DNA of 64,000 bases from Bin87 sp964502995 (lineage in GTDB: Bacteria; Chloroflexota; Dehalococcoidia; Lucifugimonadales; UBA3495). The stretch spans positions 14,916-78,915 of the forward strand of contig CAZCZB010000008.1 in assembly GCA_964502995.1 (NCBI GenBank), in the 5' to 3' direction. Both the position numbers and the translations under genes were made by a program. Of the stretch, positions 7,588 through 16,375 are shown one piece after another (position 1 is the first letter of the stretch; every line of letters starts with the position of its first letter). The notes under the pieces are model-generated. The model saw only the letters and a list, made by a program, of their open reading frames with translations. It did no database searches and had not been told where the DNA came from.

Positions 7588-10065
7588 TCACCTCAACGCG
7601 ATAACGGGATCGGCCGGCGCGGCCGGCGCGCTGGCGAACTGATTCGGGTGGACGGGATCAGCGGCCTCAAGCCACGGGTCCCGGTAAGCGTCCACCGCGC
7701 CCTGCATGTCCTGGTCCAGCCGGGCGCAGATGCCCTCGCTATCCTCCACCAGGATCTGCCGCAGATGCTCGATGCCCAGTCGCTCCACGAAGTCGTAGGT
7801 GCGCTCCAGGTAGCGGGCGTTTTCCCGGTAGTACTGCATGAACCGGCCCATCATCAGCGTCGTCTCATCGTGCGATTCGGTTACGCACAGCACGTCGCCT
7901 TTCCGGACGCGCGACCCCGCCGCGCCGCCGATGTACACCTCCCACCTGCCGCCTTCGATGGCCGTTGCGCCCACGTCTTTGGTCGTCGATTCGGCGCAGT
8001 TGCGTGGGCATCCTGACACGGCGAGCTTCATCTTGTGTGGGCTTTCAATCCCCTGGAACCGCTTCTCAATCTGAATCCCCAGGCCCGTGCTGTCGCCGAG
8101 CCCGAACCGGCAGAAGTCAGTGCCCACGCAGGTCTTGCAGGTGCGGAACGACTTGGTATAGGCGTGGCCCGACGGCATCCCGACCTCCTGCCACACTTCC
8201 GGCAGGCGCTCCTTGGGAATCCCCAACAGGTCGATGCGCTGGCCCCCGGTGATCTTCACCATCTTGGCCTCGTATTTCTCGGCGGCGTCGGCGATGCGCC
8301 GCAACTGTTCGGGAGTGGTGACGCCGCCGTAGATCCTGGGAACCACGCTGAACGTCCCGTCGTTCTGAATGTTGGCGTGTACCCGGTCGTTGATGAACCG
8401 CGCATCGCGCTCGTCCTCGTATTCGGCGCCCCAGATGGTGCGCAGCAGCGAGGCCAAACCCTGTTTGCTGCCGGCTTCCTCGGCCCCGCCGGCCAACTGC
8501 TCAAACACCTGCGACACGCTCTTGAGTTCCATCGCCTTGACCGCGCCCACCAGTTCCGGCTTGGTCAGCGGAATACCCGGCACGTAGTAATGAGCCGACG
8601 GGTCGTCCGCCACCAGGCCGTCGGCGGCCAGTTCCAGCACCGCCTGAACCTGCGTCTTGCATGATCCGCAGCCCGTGCCGGCCCGGGTTGCGTCGCACAC
8701 CGCCTTCAGGCTGCGGCATCCGTTGTCCACCGCCGCTATGATCTTGCCCTTGGTGACGCCGTTGCAGTTGCAGATCTGGGCGTCGTCGGGCATATCCTCT
8801 ACGTTGAGGGTTGACCCTGCGTCTGCCGCCAGAGGGAAAAGCAACTCCGAACGGTTCTCCGGCAGCGACTCTCCCCGGTCGAAGGCCTGCAATATGCGCG
8901 GCATGGTGAGGCCGTCGCCCAGCAGGATCGCGCCTTTCACCTTGCCCTCGCGCACGATGACCTTCTTGTACACGTTCCGGTTGGGCTCCACGTAGGTCAC
9001 CACCTCGTCGTCCTCGTCCAATGGCTCCTTTTCGCCGGCCACCGCCAGTTCAACGCCCATCACCTTGAGCTTGGTCGAAACGCGGGATCCTGCGTATGCG
9101 GAATCCGCGTTGCGGCCGGTGAGACGCTCGGCCAGCACGCGGGCCTGCTCCCACAGCGGAGCCACCAGGCCGTACACCTGTCCCCGGTGTTCCGCGCACT
9201 CGCCGATGGCGTAAATGTCCTGGTCGTTGCGGCAGGTGAGCCCGTCGTTGACCAGGATGCCCCGCCGCACGTGCAGGCCGGCCATCCTGGCCAGGTCCAC
9301 GTTGGGGCGAATCCCGGCCGAGATGACCACCATGTCGCAGTCCAGCGTCTCGCCGTCTTTGAACTCAATCCCCGTAACGTGCCCGTCGCCCAGAACCGCC
9401 GTGGTCAGTTTCTTCAGGTGGAACCGTACGCCGAGACCCTCCAGGCTCTGCTGCAGCAACCGGCCCGATAGCGAGTCCAACTGCGCGTCCATCAGCCAGC
9501 CCATCAGATGCACCACGTCAACGTCCAAGCCCCGGTTCATCAGGCCCCGCGCGGCTTCCAGACCCAGCAGGCCGCCGCCGATGACGGCCGCTCTCTTCGC
9601 GCCGCCGGAGTGTTCGATCATCGCCGCGCAGTCGTCCAGCGTCCGGAACACGAAGGCGCCGTTCTTGAGATCGCCGTCGTCGTCGTACAGCCCTTCCATT
9701 GGCGGCACAAAGGCGCTGCTCCCGGTGGCGATTACCAGCTTGTCATAGGGCAGCAGCAGTCCGCCGGATCCGTAGGCCATCTTGCCCTTGCGGTCGATGC
9801 CAATGGCGCGGACGCCCGCATGCAGCGTCACGTCGTTCTCCTCGTACCACTGCAGCGGATTGATGAAAATGTCGTCGGCGTCATGCGAACCGGACAGCAC
9901 GCCGGAGAGGAGGATGCGGTTGTAGTTGCCGCATGATTCCTCTCCGATCACCTCGATGTCGTAGATGTCCTGGCCGCCAAGCGCCACCATCTCCTCCACG
10001 AATCGGGCGCCGGCCATTCCGTTGCCTACCACCACCAGTTTCTGCTTTTCTGAGGCATTCATCAT
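7588..10065 (-). CDS. nirB: Assimilatory nitrite reductase large subunit NirB
   Basis: 825 residues, normal for NirB. Domains in order: an FAD/NAD(P)H pyridine-nucleotide oxidoreductase (1-400; VVVGNGMAGARFVEEM, AAVIGGGLLGLEAARGL); a BFD-type [2Fe-2S] domain (about 420-480; CNCNGVTKGK, GCGSCKTQ); a nitrite/sulfite reductase ferredoxin-like half domain (about 555-620); and the siroheme/4Fe-4S domain with TCKTCVGTDFCRFGLGDS and SGCPRNCAE supplying the cluster Cys ligands. It catalyses six-electron reduction of nitrite to ammonium in the cytoplasm. It starts 2 bp after the nasA stop (tandem ATG ATG), so the genes are tightly coupled. Confidence 0.93.
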   Translation of the reverse strand: MMNASEKQKLVVVGNGMAGARFVEEMVALGGQDIYDIEVIGEESCGNYNRILLSGVLSGSHDADDIFINPLQWYEENDVTLHAGVRAIGIDRKGKMAYGSGGLLLPYDKLVIATGSSAFVPPMEGLYDDDGDLKNGAFVFRTLDDCAAMIEHSGGAKRAAVIGGGLLGLEAARGLMNRGLDVDVVHLMGWLMDAQLDSLSGRLLQQSLEGLGVRFHLKKLTTAVLGDGHVTGIEFKDGETLDCDMVVISAGIRPNVDLARMAGLHVRRGILVNDGLTCRNDQDIYAIGECAEHRGQVYGLVAPLWEQARVLAERLTGRNADSAYAGSRVSTKLKVMGVELAVAGEKEPLDEDDEVVTYVEPNRNVYKKVIVREGKVKGAILLGDGLTMPRILQAFDRGESLPENRSELLFPLAADAGSTLNVEDMPDDAQICNCNGVTKGKIIAAVDNGCRSLKAVCDATRAGTGCGSCKTQVQAVLELAADGLVADDPSAHYYVPGIPLTKPELVGAVKAMELKSVSQVFEQLAGGAEEAGSKQGLASLLRTIWGAEYEDERDARFINDRVHANIQNDGTFSVVPRIYGGVTTPEQLRRIADAAEKYEAKMVKITGGQRIDLLGIPKERLPEVWQEVGMPSGHAYTKSFRTCKTCVGTDFCRFGLGDSTGLGIQIEKRFQGIESPHKMKLAVSGCPRNCAESTTKDVGATAIEGGRWEVYIGGAAGSRVRKGDVLCVTESHDETTLMMGRFMQYYRENARYLERTYDFVERLGIEHLRQILVEDSEGICARLDQDMQGAVDAYRDPWLEAADPVHPNQFASAPAAPADPVIALR

Positions 10066-10067
10066 GG

Positions 10068-12215
10068 CTAACGCTCCGTTGTTGCCTGGGTGTGATCGGG
10101 TGTGGCATCTGCGAGATCGATACGGACGGCGCAGACCTTGAACTCGGGCATCCGGCTGGTGGGATCCAGGGCCGCGTTGGTCAGACGGTTGGCCGCCTGC
10201 CGGCCTCCCCAGTGGAAGGGCACAAACACCGTGTCCTCCCGAATCTCCCGGGTCGCCCGCAGCCGGAATTCGGCCCGTCCCCGGCGGGTGCTGAGGCGAA
10301 CCATCTGACCGTCCCGCAGTCCGTAGCGACCCGCGGTGGAGGGGTGAACCTCCGCCAGCGGTTCGGGGTTGATCTCCAACAGTTCCGCGATTCGCCGGGT
10401 CTGGTTGCCGGACTGGTATTGCGAAAGATTCCGCCCGGTCGTCAGGAACAGCGGATATTCCTCGTCCGGCGACTCGTCGGGTTCCTGGTGCCGCACCGGA
10501 AACATCCGCGCCTTTCCGCTGGCCGTGGGGAAACCGTCCGCGAACAGGCGGGGCGTGCCCGGGTGTTCAACGCTCGGGCAGGGCCAGAATACGCCGTGGT
10601 TGGCGTCGATCTTTGCGTAGGAGATGCCGGAGTAATCGGCGGGTCCGCCCGCCGACGCCCGGCCCAATTCCCGGAAAATATCCTCGATGCCGCCGTACTC
10701 GAAACAACTTCCTCTGCCCAACCGGCACGCCAGTTCGCAGATCACCGCCACATCGTCCATGACGCCGGCCGGTGGCTGGCAGGCCCTGCGCCGGCGGATC
10801 ACCCGTCCCTCCAGGTTGGTCATGGTGCCCTCCTCCTCGGCCCATTGGGCGGACGGCAGCACCACGTCGGCCATTGCCGCGGTTTCGGACAGGAAGAAAT
10901 CCGATACCGCAAGAAAATCCAGCGACTCGAGCCTGGCTGCCACGTTGCCCAGGTGCGGCGCGGATACGGCCACGTTGGAACCGATGACCAGCAGGGCCCG
11001 AACGCCGTCATCCTGCCCCAACGAGTCCAGCAGTTCGTAGGCGGATTTGCCGGGGCCGGGCAGCGACGCTTCGTCCACTCCCCAAACGCCGGCGACGTGT
11101 CGGCGGGCCGCGGGATCATCAATGCGACGATAGCCGGGCAGTTGGTCTGCTTTCTGGCCGTGTTCCCGGCCTCCCTGGCCGTTGCCCTGGCCGGTTATGC
11201 ACCCATATCCGCTGTTGGCCTTGCCCACCAGTCCCAGCGCCAACGCCAGGTTGATGCAGGCCGAAACATTGTTGACGCCCTGGGACTGCTGCTCGGCCCC
11301 GCGCCCGGTCAGGATCATGGCTGAATCCGCGTTGCCCAGCAGGTGGGCCGCCCGGGTCAGTTCGGCCTCGGCCACGCCGGTGATGCGTTCCACCCGCTCC
11401 GGCCAGTACGTCGCCACCGCAGCCCGCACCCGGTCGAAGCCTTCGGTGCGCTCCGCCAGGTATTCGGCGTCAACCATCCGGTCGCGAATCAGGATATGCA
11501 GCAGACCGTTCGCCAGCGCGGCATCGGTTCCCGGCATCAACGGCAGGTACAGCGTCGCCCGCTGAGCGGTGGGAGTGAGTCTCGGGTCCGCCACAATCAG
11601 TTGGCCGCCGTTGGCGCGTTGGGCGTCAAAATACTGCATCAGGGGCGGCATGGTTTCCGCCGGGTTGTCGCCCACAATCAGAATCGTTTCGGCGCCGGCT
11701 ATGTCTTCCACCGGAAAGGGCAGGCCCCGGTCAATCCCCAGCGACCTGATCCCCGCCGCCGCCGCCGATGACATGCAGAACCGGCCGTTGTAATCGATGT
11801 TTGCCGTTTGCAGCGCCACCCGCGCAAACTTGCCCAGCAGGTAGCTTTTCTCGTTGGTCAGCGACCCGCCGCCGAAAATGCCCACCGCGTCATTGCCGTG
11901 GCGTGTCTGCGCTCGCTCAATGGCCGATGCCGTCAGCGCCAGCGCCTCTTCCCAGGAGCAGGGTTTCAGGTTGCCGTCGGCGTCCCGCGCCAGCGGTGTG
12001 GTCAGACGATCGGGGTGGCTCAGGGCGGCGCCTGCCGTCCACCCCTTGACGCACAGCGCGCCCCGGTTCACCGGAAACTGCCCATCGCCGGCGATTTCCG
12101 GATGGCCCAGCGCATCTTGGGACAGGGTCATGCCGCATTGCAGCGCGCAGTAGGGGCAATGGGTGGCCGTGCGCCGGAGCGACGGTGTCTGCGGTGTATT
12201 GGAATCGCTGTTCAA
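10068..12215 (-). CDS. nasA: Assimilatory nitrate reductase catalytic subunit (Mo-bisMGD)
   Basis: 715 residues from a TTG start. The N-terminal 4Fe-4S motif is CPYCALQC (Cys 20, 23, 27) plus a fourth Cys in RGALCVKGW. The molybdopterin oxidoreductase body includes VGIFGGGSLTNEKSYLLG and GANSGYGCITGQGNGQGG-like segments, and a C-terminal molybdopterin-dinucleotide-binding domain begins near 590 (LFLTTGRNLSQYQSGNQTRR). The absence of a Tat signal and the neighbouring nirBD point to a cytoplasmic assimilatory enzyme that reduces nitrate to nitrite. The ribosome-binding AGAGG lies in the 3' arm of a perfect hairpin (12223-12259), so initiation may be controlled. NarB/NasC naming is equally possible. 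Confidence 0.9.
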   Translation of the reverse strand: MNSDSNTPQTPSLRRTATHCPYCALQCGMTLSQDALGHPEIAGDGQFPVNRGALCVKGWTAGAALSHPDRLTTPLARDADGNLKPCSWEEALALTASAIERAQTRHGNDAVGIFGGGSLTNEKSYLLGKFARVALQTANIDYNGRFCMSSAAAAGIRSLGIDRGLPFPVEDIAGAETILIVGDNPAETMPPLMQYFDAQRANGGQLIVADPRLTPTAQRATLYLPLMPGTDAALANGLLHILIRDRMVDAEYLAERTEGFDRVRAAVATYWPERVERITGVAEAELTRAAHLLGNADSAMILTGRGAEQQSQGVNNVSACINLALALGLVGKANSGYGCITGQGNGQGGREHGQKADQLPGYRRIDDPAARRHVAGVWGVDEASLPGPGKSAYELLDSLGQDDGVRALLVIGSNVAVSAPHLGNVAARLESLDFLAVSDFFLSETAAMADVVLPSAQWAEEEGTMTNLEGRVIRRRRACQPPAGVMDDVAVICELACRLGRGSCFEYGGIEDIFRELGRASAGGPADYSGISYAKIDANHGVFWPCPSVEHPGTPRLFADGFPTASGKARMFPVRHQEPDESPDEEYPLFLTTGRNLSQYQSGNQTRRIAELLEINPEPLAEVHPSTAGRYGLRDGQMVRLSTRRGRAEFRLRATREIREDTVFVPFHWGGRQAANRLTNAALDPTSRMPEFKVCAVRIDLADATPDHTQATTER

Positions 12216-12222
12216 GGTCGTT

Positions 12223-12259
12223 GGCCTCTAACATCATTCATTCAATGATGTTAGAGGCC
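12223..12259 (-). promoter_or_regulatory. 16-bp perfect hairpin covering the nasA ribosome site
   Basis: The arms GGCCTCTAACATCATT (12223-12238) and AATGATGTTAGAGGCC (12244-12259) pair perfectly around a 5-nt loop. On the nasA strand the 3' arm carries AGAGG, 9 nt before the TTG start at 12215, so the folded leader would hide the Shine-Dalgarno sequence. There is no T-run on the minus strand, which argues against a simple terminator. It could instead be a DNA operator for a dimeric regulator shared with the divergent mobA gene. Confidence 0.6.
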
Positions 12260-12603
12260 CTTTATTGCGCTCTCTTTTCGTAGGTGTAAAAGAAACGTGT
12301 CGGCCGCATTAACGCGAGATGAACTGACCATGATCTCGCTGTGAACTCAGAAACCTCGATTTTTGGGATCTCAAGCACTGCCTCACAGGCCGGCAAGCCG
12401 CTCATGTTGAGCCTGCCGCAGGTCCGCCTGTGGCGGGTCGGACCATGTAACTGTCCTTCGTCTGGCTGCCGGCACCGGCGGGCGTTCCGCACGACGGGCG
12501 GGTGCCTGGATCGATAATCGAACGGACCCGCCTCGGGTTCCGCGACCCACTCCCACGGGATAGGGTGGTATGGTTACGCGCAGCCGTCAACGATGGAACA
12601 CCC
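12260..12603. other. Divergent nasA-mobA intergenic region
   Basis: About 340 bp containing the promoters of the nitrate operon and mobA. It holds a GCTCATGTTGAGCCTG repeat fragment (12401-12416, related to the repeat at 15647) and a one-mismatch TCCGCC-TGT-GGCGGG palindrome (12423-12437). No gene is supported. Confidence 0.5.
12423..12437. repeat. TCCGCC-TGT-GGCGGg palindrome (one mismatch)
   Basis: An intergenic copy of the same 15-bp family that riddles the transposase pseudogene. Flanking GG...CGGACC adds some extra symmetry. Confidence 0.65.
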
Positions 12604-13254
12604 ATGCAAGCCAGCGCCGCGTCTGACATCACCGCAATCGTTTTGGCCGGCGGCCGGAGCCGGCGATTCGGCCGGGACAAAGCTCTTGAGCCCATCGCCG
12701 GCGAACCCATGATCCGCCGCGTCATCCGCCGATCTGCCGAACCGGTTGACGCCTACGAAGTCATCGTGGTGGTATCCAGCCTGGAACGCGCCGACGCGCT
12801 GCCTCTTGATCCGCAACACCGAACGGTCGCCGACCTGTTTCCCGGTCGCGGCCCCCTGGGAGGCATCTACACCGGGCTGCTCGCCGCACGCACCGGATGG
12901 GGCCTGGTGACCGCCTGCGATATGCCTCTCCTTTCCGCCCACTTGCTGCGGCACATGTCCAGGCTCCGCGAAAATGTGGATGTGATCGTCCCGGTGGTTG
13001 ACGGCCGGCCGGAGCCAACCCACGCCCTCTACTCGACGCGGTGCCTGCCAGCGATAAAGGAGTGTCTCCACGCGGGCGAACTGAAAATATCCGGCTTCTT
13101 CGACCGCGTCAGGGTTCGCCCCATCCTCGAAGACGAGATCAGGCGATTCGACCCCGCGCTGTCGAGCTTCCTCAATGTCAATCGCCCGGAGGATCTGGCG
13201 CGGATTCTGGATAGCGAGGGCCCGCCCTCACCAACCGACGCAAGGGAGGGATGA
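12604..13254 (+). CDS. mobA: Molybdenum cofactor guanylyltransferase
   Basis: 216 residues from the ATG at 12604; an in-frame ATG at 12502 would add an unlike extension, so it was not used. The nucleotidyltransferase signature LAGGRSRRFGRDKAL lies near residue 15, and TACDMPLLSAHLLRHM, with the metal-binding Asp, near 105. It attaches GMP to Mo-molybdopterin to form MGD, the cofactor NasA needs; its position divergent from nasA fits that role. Weak family members are sometimes annotated MocA or GlmU-like, but the context favours MobA. Confidence 0.85.
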   Translation: MQASAASDITAIVLAGGRSRRFGRDKALEPIAGEPMIRRVIRRSAEPVDAYEVIVVVSSLERADALPLDPQHRTVADLFPGRGPLGGIYTGLLAARTGWGLVTACDMPLLSAHLLRHMSRLRENVDVIVPVVDGRPEPTHALYSTRCLPAIKECLHAGELKISGFFDRVRVRPILEDEIRRFDPALSSFLNVNRPEDLARILDSEGPPSPTDAREG

Positions 13255-13350
13255 CGCCGGCGCCCCGTTCCGGCAGGGCGCGGCCGAGCCCCGAGGTTGC
13301 GGCCAACCATAGAAACTGCGTTACCGGCCGTCCGGTCGGAATTCAGGTTG

Positions 13351-14664
13351 TTATCCGGAGCGTGGCAATGGATGCTCAGGCTCCCGCGACCTGGGCGGCA
13401 GCGCGGTCAGCATCAGAGCCGAGCAGGCGCCATACACCACCAGCAGCGTCCACCACGCCGGCAGGTATGAACCCGTGAAATCGTGCAGGTATCCCACCAG
13501 CGGCGCGCCAACTCCCGCGCTCAGCAGGTTGATCAGCATGACGATGCCCCGTATCGTCCCAAGGAACGCCCGGCCGTAATAGGCCGCGAAAATATACGTG
13601 TGGACGATCATGCCGATGCCCACGGAACACCCGAACACGATGGTCGATGCGAACATGATCTGCGCCGACGACACGTAGATCATCAACAGGATGGCCCCGA
13701 TGAATCCGGAGAACGACACGGCGGCCAGGAACCGGATGGGCACGCGGTCGGCCAGCCATCCCGATACCAGCGCGAAGGCGGCGGCCCCGCCGGCATCGGC
13801 CGCAAACGACCACGACACCAGCAGCGGATCATAACCCCGCTCCACGAAGAACGGGATGCGGTGAAAACTGGCGCCGCCCTGCGCCACCCCTGCCAACGCG
13901 AACACCGCCATCAGTTTCCACATCGTCGCGGTGCGGAAAGCCTGACGCACCGTCCACGCCGGCTCATCATCGGATGCGGTCGCTGACCGGGGAGCCGATT
14001 CATCCGACGCCGGCGTGTCCGGCGGATCACCGTCAACCCGCAGGCCCATGTCCTCCGGTTGGCGACGCAGAAACAGCGCGGCCGACGGCACTGAGATCAG
14101 CATGAATATCAGCGCCAGGATTTGCCACGCGCTCCGCCATCCGTAGCCGTCAATCAGCCATTGGGTCACCGGCAGAAACACGATCCCGCTGATGCCCAGG
14201 CCCGCCGTCGCCAGGGCCAGCGCTCGGCCCCGCTTTCGCACAAACCACTTCGCCACCGGCACCGACGTAACGATGCCGTTGGGCGCGGCCAGCCCCGACA
14301 CTCCCACCAACGCGAACAGCACGATGAACTGCCACGCGTGGCTGCTGAACCCCACCAGGATCAGGCATCCTCCGATCATCAGCGCCGCCAGAGGGATGTA
14401 CACCCGCGATCCATACCGGTCGATCAGCCAGCCGACCGCGAAGCTCAGCACGCCCGCCGACAGCCGCCGCGTCGTCTGCATCCAGCCGAACGTCGCCCGC
14501 GACAGCATCAGTTCCCGCTGCATCGGCAGCACGAACAGGCCGTAATTCAGCGTACCGGTCGCCATCGTGGAAAAGTTGATGGCGAACATCGTCGCCACGA
14601 TCACCCACCCGTAGAAAAAACGGCGCTGACCGGGCGCGCCATCGGTTTCAGTAACGGATGCCAT
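13351..14664 (-). CDS. MFS transporter, monocarboxylate/oxalate-formate antiporter-like
   Basis: 437 residues with 12 predicted membrane segments. The start FYGWVIVATMFAINFS is typical of the OFA/MCT-like group, and the loop-2 motif WLIDRYGSRVYIPL and FVRKRGRALALATAGLGISG are MFS hallmarks. A charged central loop (about 195-225) separates the two halves. The substrate is unknown; organic acids are the usual cargo of this group. It is convergent with mobA and followed upstream by a 28-bp palindromic repeat (14678-14705). Confidence 0.8.
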   Translation of the reverse strand: MASVTETDGAPGQRRFFYGWVIVATMFAINFSTMATGTLNYGLFVLPMQRELMLSRATFGWMQTTRRLSAGVLSFAVGWLIDRYGSRVYIPLAALMIGGCLILVGFSSHAWQFIVLFALVGVSGLAAPNGIVTSVPVAKWFVRKRGRALALATAGLGISGIVFLPVTQWLIDGYGWRSAWQILALIFMLISVPSAALFLRRQPEDMGLRVDGDPPDTPASDESAPRSATASDDEPAWTVRQAFRTATMWKLMAVFALAGVAQGGASFHRIPFFVERGYDPLLVSWSFAADAGGAAAFALVSGWLADRVPIRFLAAVSFSGFIGAILLMIYVSSAQIMFASTIVFGCSVGIGMIVHTYIFAAYYGRAFLGTIRGIVMLINLLSAGVGAPLVGYLHDFTGSYLPAWWTLLVVYGACSALMLTALPPRSREPEHPLPRSG

Positions 14665-14677
14665 ATTGAAAACGCAT

Positions 14678-14705
14678 GTAGGGGCGAATGATCATTCGCC
14701 CCTAC
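14678..14705. repeat. 28-bp palindrome GTAGGGGC...GCCCCTAC, copy 1
   Basis: A perfect 28-bp palindrome; the core reads AATGATCATT. First of seven related copies in the window, here between the MFS and MBL-fold genes. Confidence 0.85.
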
Positions 14706-14743
14706 CCATTGCCCAACCGGCGCAATGCCAATGTCATGATTGG

Positions 14744-15580
14744 CTAGATGGCCTGCCAGTAACGCTTGCCCTGCAGCCGGACGATCTTGCCGAATCCCGG
14801 CGCCGGCAGGTGTACCGCCGCCACGGGAATCCCCTCGCTCTCCAACCGGTCGAGCAACTCCTGCCGCGTGGCAATGGCCTGCTCCGGTATGATGTCGGCG
14901 CGGGAGGCCCAGTCGGTCTGCTGAATCTGCGCGGTGTTGTGCAGCACGTCGCCCAGGATCAAACCGCGCTCGCCGCCGGAGTTGATCATGATGCTCATGT
15001 GTCCCGGCGTATGCCCCGGCGTCGGCAGCGTGGTCAGTTCGCCGGTGATGCTGAACTCGCCCTCCATCCACTCGACCAGCCCCATGTCCGCGATGGGCCA
15101 CACGCAATCCGGCGCGTTGGGGAACCGGTCGGGCTGCAGGGCAGGGTCGTGGCTCGCGTCAAAGTCAACCTTGCTGAAGTAGTAGCGAGCGTTGGGGAAG
15201 GTGGGCCGCAGCGTCCCGCCGTCATCGCGCACCGTGTTCCAGCCCACATGGTCGCGGTGCAGGTGGGTCATCACCACGGCGTCCACGTCGTTGGCCGATA
15301 CGCCGTTGCGTTCCATGTCGTCCAGCAGTTCGCCCCACGGAGTCTCCGGGGTCTCCTTTGCGCCCAGCCCGGTGTCGATGGCGATGGTCTTGCCCTCCGA
15401 GCGCACCAGGAAACATGCCAGGTTAAAGCTAACCTTCTTGTCCGGGGTCAGGTGGTCGTGGAACGGCTCCCATTCCTCGGCGGGAATGTGCGGAAAGAAG
15501 TTGCAGATGTCGAACTCAAGGAGTCCGTCGGAAAGGGAAGCGATCTCAACGTTCCCAATGGTAATCTTGCTCGCGGCCAT
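14744..15580 (-). CDS. MBL-fold metallo-hydrolase
   Basis: 278 residues from the ATG at 15580, chosen because GGAGGG lies 3-4 nt upstream; the longer frame runs into a repeat. The metallo-beta-lactamase motif HLHRDHVGW (about residue 101) gives the HxHxDH di-zinc ligands. Further ligands lie in PTPGHTPGHMS (His) and LILGDVLHN (Asp). The sequence resembles quorum-quenching-lactonase-like and AhlS/GloB-like hydrolases, but the substrate cannot be told. It appears to be a single gene. Confidence 0.85.
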   Translation of the reverse strand: MAASKITIGNVEIASLSDGLLEFDICNFFPHIPAEEWEPFHDHLTPDKKVSFNLACFLVRSEGKTIAIDTGLGAKETPETPWGELLDDMERNGVSANDVDAVVMTHLHRDHVGWNTVRDDGGTLRPTFPNARYYFSKVDFDASHDPALQPDRFPNAPDCVWPIADMGLVEWMEGEFSITGELTTLPTPGHTPGHMSIMINSGGERGLILGDVLHNTAQIQQTDWASRADIIPEQAIATRQELLDRLESEGIPVAAVHLPAPGFGKIVRLQGKRYWQAI

Positions 15581-15646
15581 GGTCCCTCCAAAATCCGTCG
15601 ATTGCGCCATTCTACCACCCGATACCCTCCGCTTTCCTCCACGCAT

Positions 15647-15707
15647 CCGCTCATCCTGAGCTTGTCGAAGGAAGGGGTTCATGGTTCGACAGGCTCACCA
15701 TGAGCGG
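15647..15707. repeat. Imperfect inverted repeat with CTCATCCTGAGCTTGTCGAA core
   Basis: The left arm (15647-15669) and right arm (15685-15707, TTCGACAGGCTCACCATGAG) can fold into a long imperfect hairpin. Fragments of the same repeat occur at 12401 and 37482, so it is dispersed. Confidence 0.65.
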
Positions 15708-15829
15708 ACTACCGGCCAGTGTGGCAATAATCAAAAGACCTCGGGCGGATTGCCGGAGCGCTGGGACCCTTGTTTGTCCACGCGTCTCGACGTTGTAGAA
15801 TACTCATCACACTACCTGCCGGAAAAGAC

Positions 15830-16327
15830 ATGGGAGCATATACCAACACACAACTGATGACCCGCCTTTTCGCCCTTGCCCTGGGCGTGCTGGGCGGCCT
15901 GTGCCAGACGGTCTGGTCGCAGGTGGTGGGTATGCGGTGCGGCGCGGCCAACGTGGGCGAGTACGTAATCCACACCGATTGCCTGGAATGGACCGAACTG
16001 TTCCTGCGGTTCCCTGAAACCGCATCGACCCAGATGGTGAGCCTGGTGCTGGCCTGCGCCATCGCCGGGTTCATCGCCGGCGCCGGGGGCATGTGGCGGC
16101 CGCGTTGGGCGGTTCTGCTGTTTCTCGCCCTGGCCGTCGCCAACCTTGCGCTTGTGGTGTACGCCAACGCCACCGGCGATCAGAAGGGCATCGCCGTCAT
16201 CCTGTCGATCCTGTCGGTGCTGGCGCCGGCATTGGCTGGCGTCGCCCTCTGGCTGCGCGGCGAGTACCGGTCGCCCGCCGGTCGGCGGCCAAGGTCGGCC
16301 GGCCGGGTGGGTGACATTAGCCCATAG
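15830..16327 (+). CDS. Hypothetical multi-pass membrane protein
   Basis: 165 residues from the ATG at 15830. A TAGAAT -10-like box (15796-15801) lies 29 nt upstream. About four hydrophobic segments are visible (LFALALGVLGGLCQTVW; MVSLVLACAIAGFIAGAG; AVLLFLALAVANLALVV; IAVILSILSVLAPALAGVAL), and the C-terminus is basic and cytoplasmic. Two Cys between the first and second segments (MRCGA, TDCLE) could form an external disulfide. I do not recognise a family. Confidence 0.6.
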   Translation: MGAYTNTQLMTRLFALALGVLGGLCQTVWSQVVGMRCGAANVGEYVIHTDCLEWTELFLRFPETASTQMVSLVLACAIAGFIAGAGGMWRPRWAVLLFLALAVANLALVVYANATGDQKGIAVILSILSVLAPALAGVALWLRGEYRSPAGRRPRSAGRVGDISP

Positions 16328-16375
16328 ACGCCACGGGCCGGTCATGCGCAAAATCTGCGGCAGGAGGTCGCAGAT

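Noticed and set aside
12502..12603. N-terminal extension of mobA
   Set aside because: The extra 34 residues precede the family's usual start and carry no conserved sequence.
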